5,954 bases of DNA from the NCBI GenBank assembly GCA_020846515.1, contig JADLDX010001074.1, forward strand, positions 1-5,954. The letters are read 5' to 3'. A program made the position numbers and the translations under genes. This DNA comes from Pirellulaceae bacterium. GTDB lineage: Bacteria > Planctomycetota > Planctomycetia > Pirellulales > Pirellulaceae. Below the pieces are notes generated by a model. The model had not been told where the DNA came from. It worked only from the letters and a program-made list of their open reading frames with translations, and searched no databases. This document shows, one piece after another, positions 5,263 to 5,954 of this stretch (within the stretch, counting starts at the first letter, position 1; each line of letters begins with the position of its first letter).

Positions 5263-5628
5263 ATGAAAACGATTCAAATCTACGACAAACCCATGTGCTG
5301 CTCGACCGGCGTCTGTGGCCCTGACGTCGACCCTACACTGCCGCAGTTTGCTGCCGATCTGGATTGGCTCAAGAGTCAAGGCCATCAAGTTGAACGCTAT
5401 AACTTGGCGCAACAACCTCAAGCCTTCATCGATAACCAAGCCATCCATCACGTACTAAGTACTGAGGGTACTGATTCTCTGCCTGTGGTCGCTATCGATG
5501 GCCAAATCGTTAGTCGCAAAGTTTATCCCAACCGCGACACACTTACCCAATGGGTCAATGCAGACACACGATCGCTGCCCGTGGCTACATCCAGCAGTGG
5601 ATGTTGCGGCACCAGTGGCTGCTGCTAG
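5263..5628 (+). CDS. arsD: ArsD arsenical metallochaperone and secondary repressor, 121 residues
   Basis: ArsD carries As(III)/Sb(III) from cytosolic thiols to the ArsA ATPase, and in plasmid R773 also acts as a weak repressor. The N-terminus KTIQIYDKPMCCSTGVCGP places C12, C13 and C18 exactly as in the R773 chaperone, where these three cysteines bind the metalloid. The thioredoxin-like body includes DLDWLKSQGHQVERYNL (about 32-48) and a central LPVVAIDG (about 73-80). The C-terminus ends in two vicinal pairs, C114-C115 and C120-C121, corresponding to the extra pairs of R773 ArsD that many shorter homologues lack. Length is close to the 120 residues of R773 ArsD. The start is set by AAGGAG 6 bases before ATG 5263. 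It lies between arsR and arsA, its direct partner, in the usual order. Confidence 0.96.
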   Translation: MKTIQIYDKPMCCSTGVCGPDVDPTLPQFAADLDWLKSQGHQVERYNLAQQPQAFIDNQAIHHVLSTEGTDSLPVVAIDGQIVSRKVYPNRDTLTQWVNADTRSLPVATSSSGCCGTSGCC

Positions 5629-5629
5629 A

Positions 5630-5650
5630 TAAGGAATAAGGGGTAAACAT
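5630..5650 (+). repeat. Left heptad array, TAAGNNN type
   Basis: Three consecutive heptads, TAAGGAA, TAAGGGG and TAAACAT, begin two bases after the arsD stop codon. They are the reverse-complement type of the CTTANNN heptads at 5725-5766 and form the left arm of the inverted repeat. Confidence 0.65.
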
Positions 5651-5724
5651 AAGGGATACGCTTTACACTCGATCATTCACTCCTGAACCTTACGGCCAAA
5701 CACCGAACACATTTCATCCAACTT

Positions 5725-5766
5725 CTTACTTCTTAGCCCTTACTCCTTACCGCTTAAAGCTTACCC
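5725..5766 (+). repeat. Right heptad array, six CTTANNN units ending one base before the arsA start
   Basis: Six in-phase heptads run without a gap: CTTACTT, CTTAGCC, CTTACTC, CTTACCG, CTTAAAG and CTTACCC. The CTTA core is invariant and the last three bases vary. This resembles the degenerate heptanucleotide repeats (STRR) known in cyanobacteria. The array takes the place where the arsA ribosome site would be. Confidence 0.75.
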
Positions 5767-5767
5767 C

Positions 5768-5954
5768 ATGAAGTTCTTAGACCATCCGACACGCAACTTG
5801 TTCTTCACGGGTAAAGGCGGCGTCGGCAAAACTTCGGTTGCATGTGCGACCGCAGTGCGGCTGGCGGATGCAGGCAAGCAAGTCTTGCTCGTGTCCACTG
5901 ACCCCGCATCTAATCTCGATGAGGTCTTAGGCGTCACCCTCGGCAATCACCCGA
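5768..5954 (+). CDS. arsA: ArsA arsenical pump-driving ATPase, N-terminal part (cut by right edge)
   Basis: Only the first 62 complete codons are in the window. Residues 10-22 ([13 protein letters not shown]) are the deviant Walker A loop of the ArsA/GET3/MinD class, with signature lysine K16 and catalytic K21. [12 protein letters not shown] (42-53) is the Switch I region with D45, matching the classical ArsA STDPASN motif. ArsA binds As(III)/Sb(III) delivered by ArsD and couples ATP hydrolysis to export through ArsB or a similar permease. Whether this is the double-domain form (about 580 residues) or a single-domain form cannot be seen here. The start ATG 5768 has no Shine-Dalgarno sequence and is preceded by pyrimidine-rich heptads, so translation may be weak or coupled to arsD. 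The position after arsD supports ArsA over the tail-anchored protein factor GET3. Confidence 0.93.
   Translation, partial: MKFLDHPTRNLFFTGKGGVGKTSVACATAVRLADAGKQVLLVSTDPASNLDEVLGVTLGNHP

Larger units (their letters stand above)
5629..5767 (+). other. arsD-arsA spacer bounded by inverted heptad arrays
   Basis: This 139-bp gap has a purine-rich side next to the arsD stop and a pyrimidine-rich side next to the arsA start. TAAGGAATAAGGG (5630-5642) and CCCTTACTCCTTA (5737-5749) are complementary at 12 of 13 positions, so the transcript could fold with a 94-base loop. No Shine-Dalgarno sequence precedes arsA. I see no gene in it. Confidence 0.75.

Noticed and set aside
5629..5767. Insertion sequence or MITE in the arsD-arsA gap
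   Set aside because: No target-site duplication can be seen and the arms are made of internal heptad repeats; kept as a repeat structure rather than called a mobile element.

Overview
The window most likely comes from a planctomycete, probably of the Pirellula/Rhodopirellula/Blastopirellula type. The main evidence is a DUF1559 pseudopilin-like protein (prepilin motif, [17 protein letters not shown] block, C-terminal H-x9-DG), a family hugely expanded in that phylum. Multi-PAS sensors, sparse Shine-Dalgarno sites and roomy intergenic regions fit too. The assignment is by family recognition, not by a search.

Layout. (1) 1-2082, minus: the first 694 codons of a membrane-anchored protein with two N-terminal membrane segments and at least five PAS domains in tandem; its output domain lies off the left edge. 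(2) 2083-2744: a 662-bp gap with no supportable gene. (3) 2745-3200, plus: a small, unrecognised membrane protein. (4) 3201-3269: a convergent junction with a 10-bp hairpin. (5) 3270-4286, minus: the DUF1559 protein, whose leader carries a 28-bp tandem repeat. (6) 4287-4701: a divergent regulatory region rich in repeats and palindromes, ending in the arsR promoter and operator. (7) 4702-5954, plus: an arsenic-resistance operon, arsR - arsD - arsA (arsA cut by the right edge).

How the ars genes work together. ArsR represses its own promoter until arsenite or antimonite binds its cysteines. ArsD is a metallochaperone that passes As(III)/Sb(III) to ArsA, an ATPase expected to energise an efflux permease (ArsB or Acr3) encoded past the right edge. 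The unusual part is the spacing. arsR and arsD are separated by 231 bp holding a second near-identical ArsR operator and GC-rich palindromes. arsD and arsA are separated by 139 bp bounded by inverted heptanucleotide (CTTANNN / TAAGNNN) arrays. This suggests separate control of arsR, arsD and arsA expression beyond a simple single-promoter operon.

I see no entirely new multi-gene system here. The most unusual signals are the duplicated ArsR operator, the heptad inverted repeat abutting the arsA start, and the tandem repeat in the DUF1559 leader.
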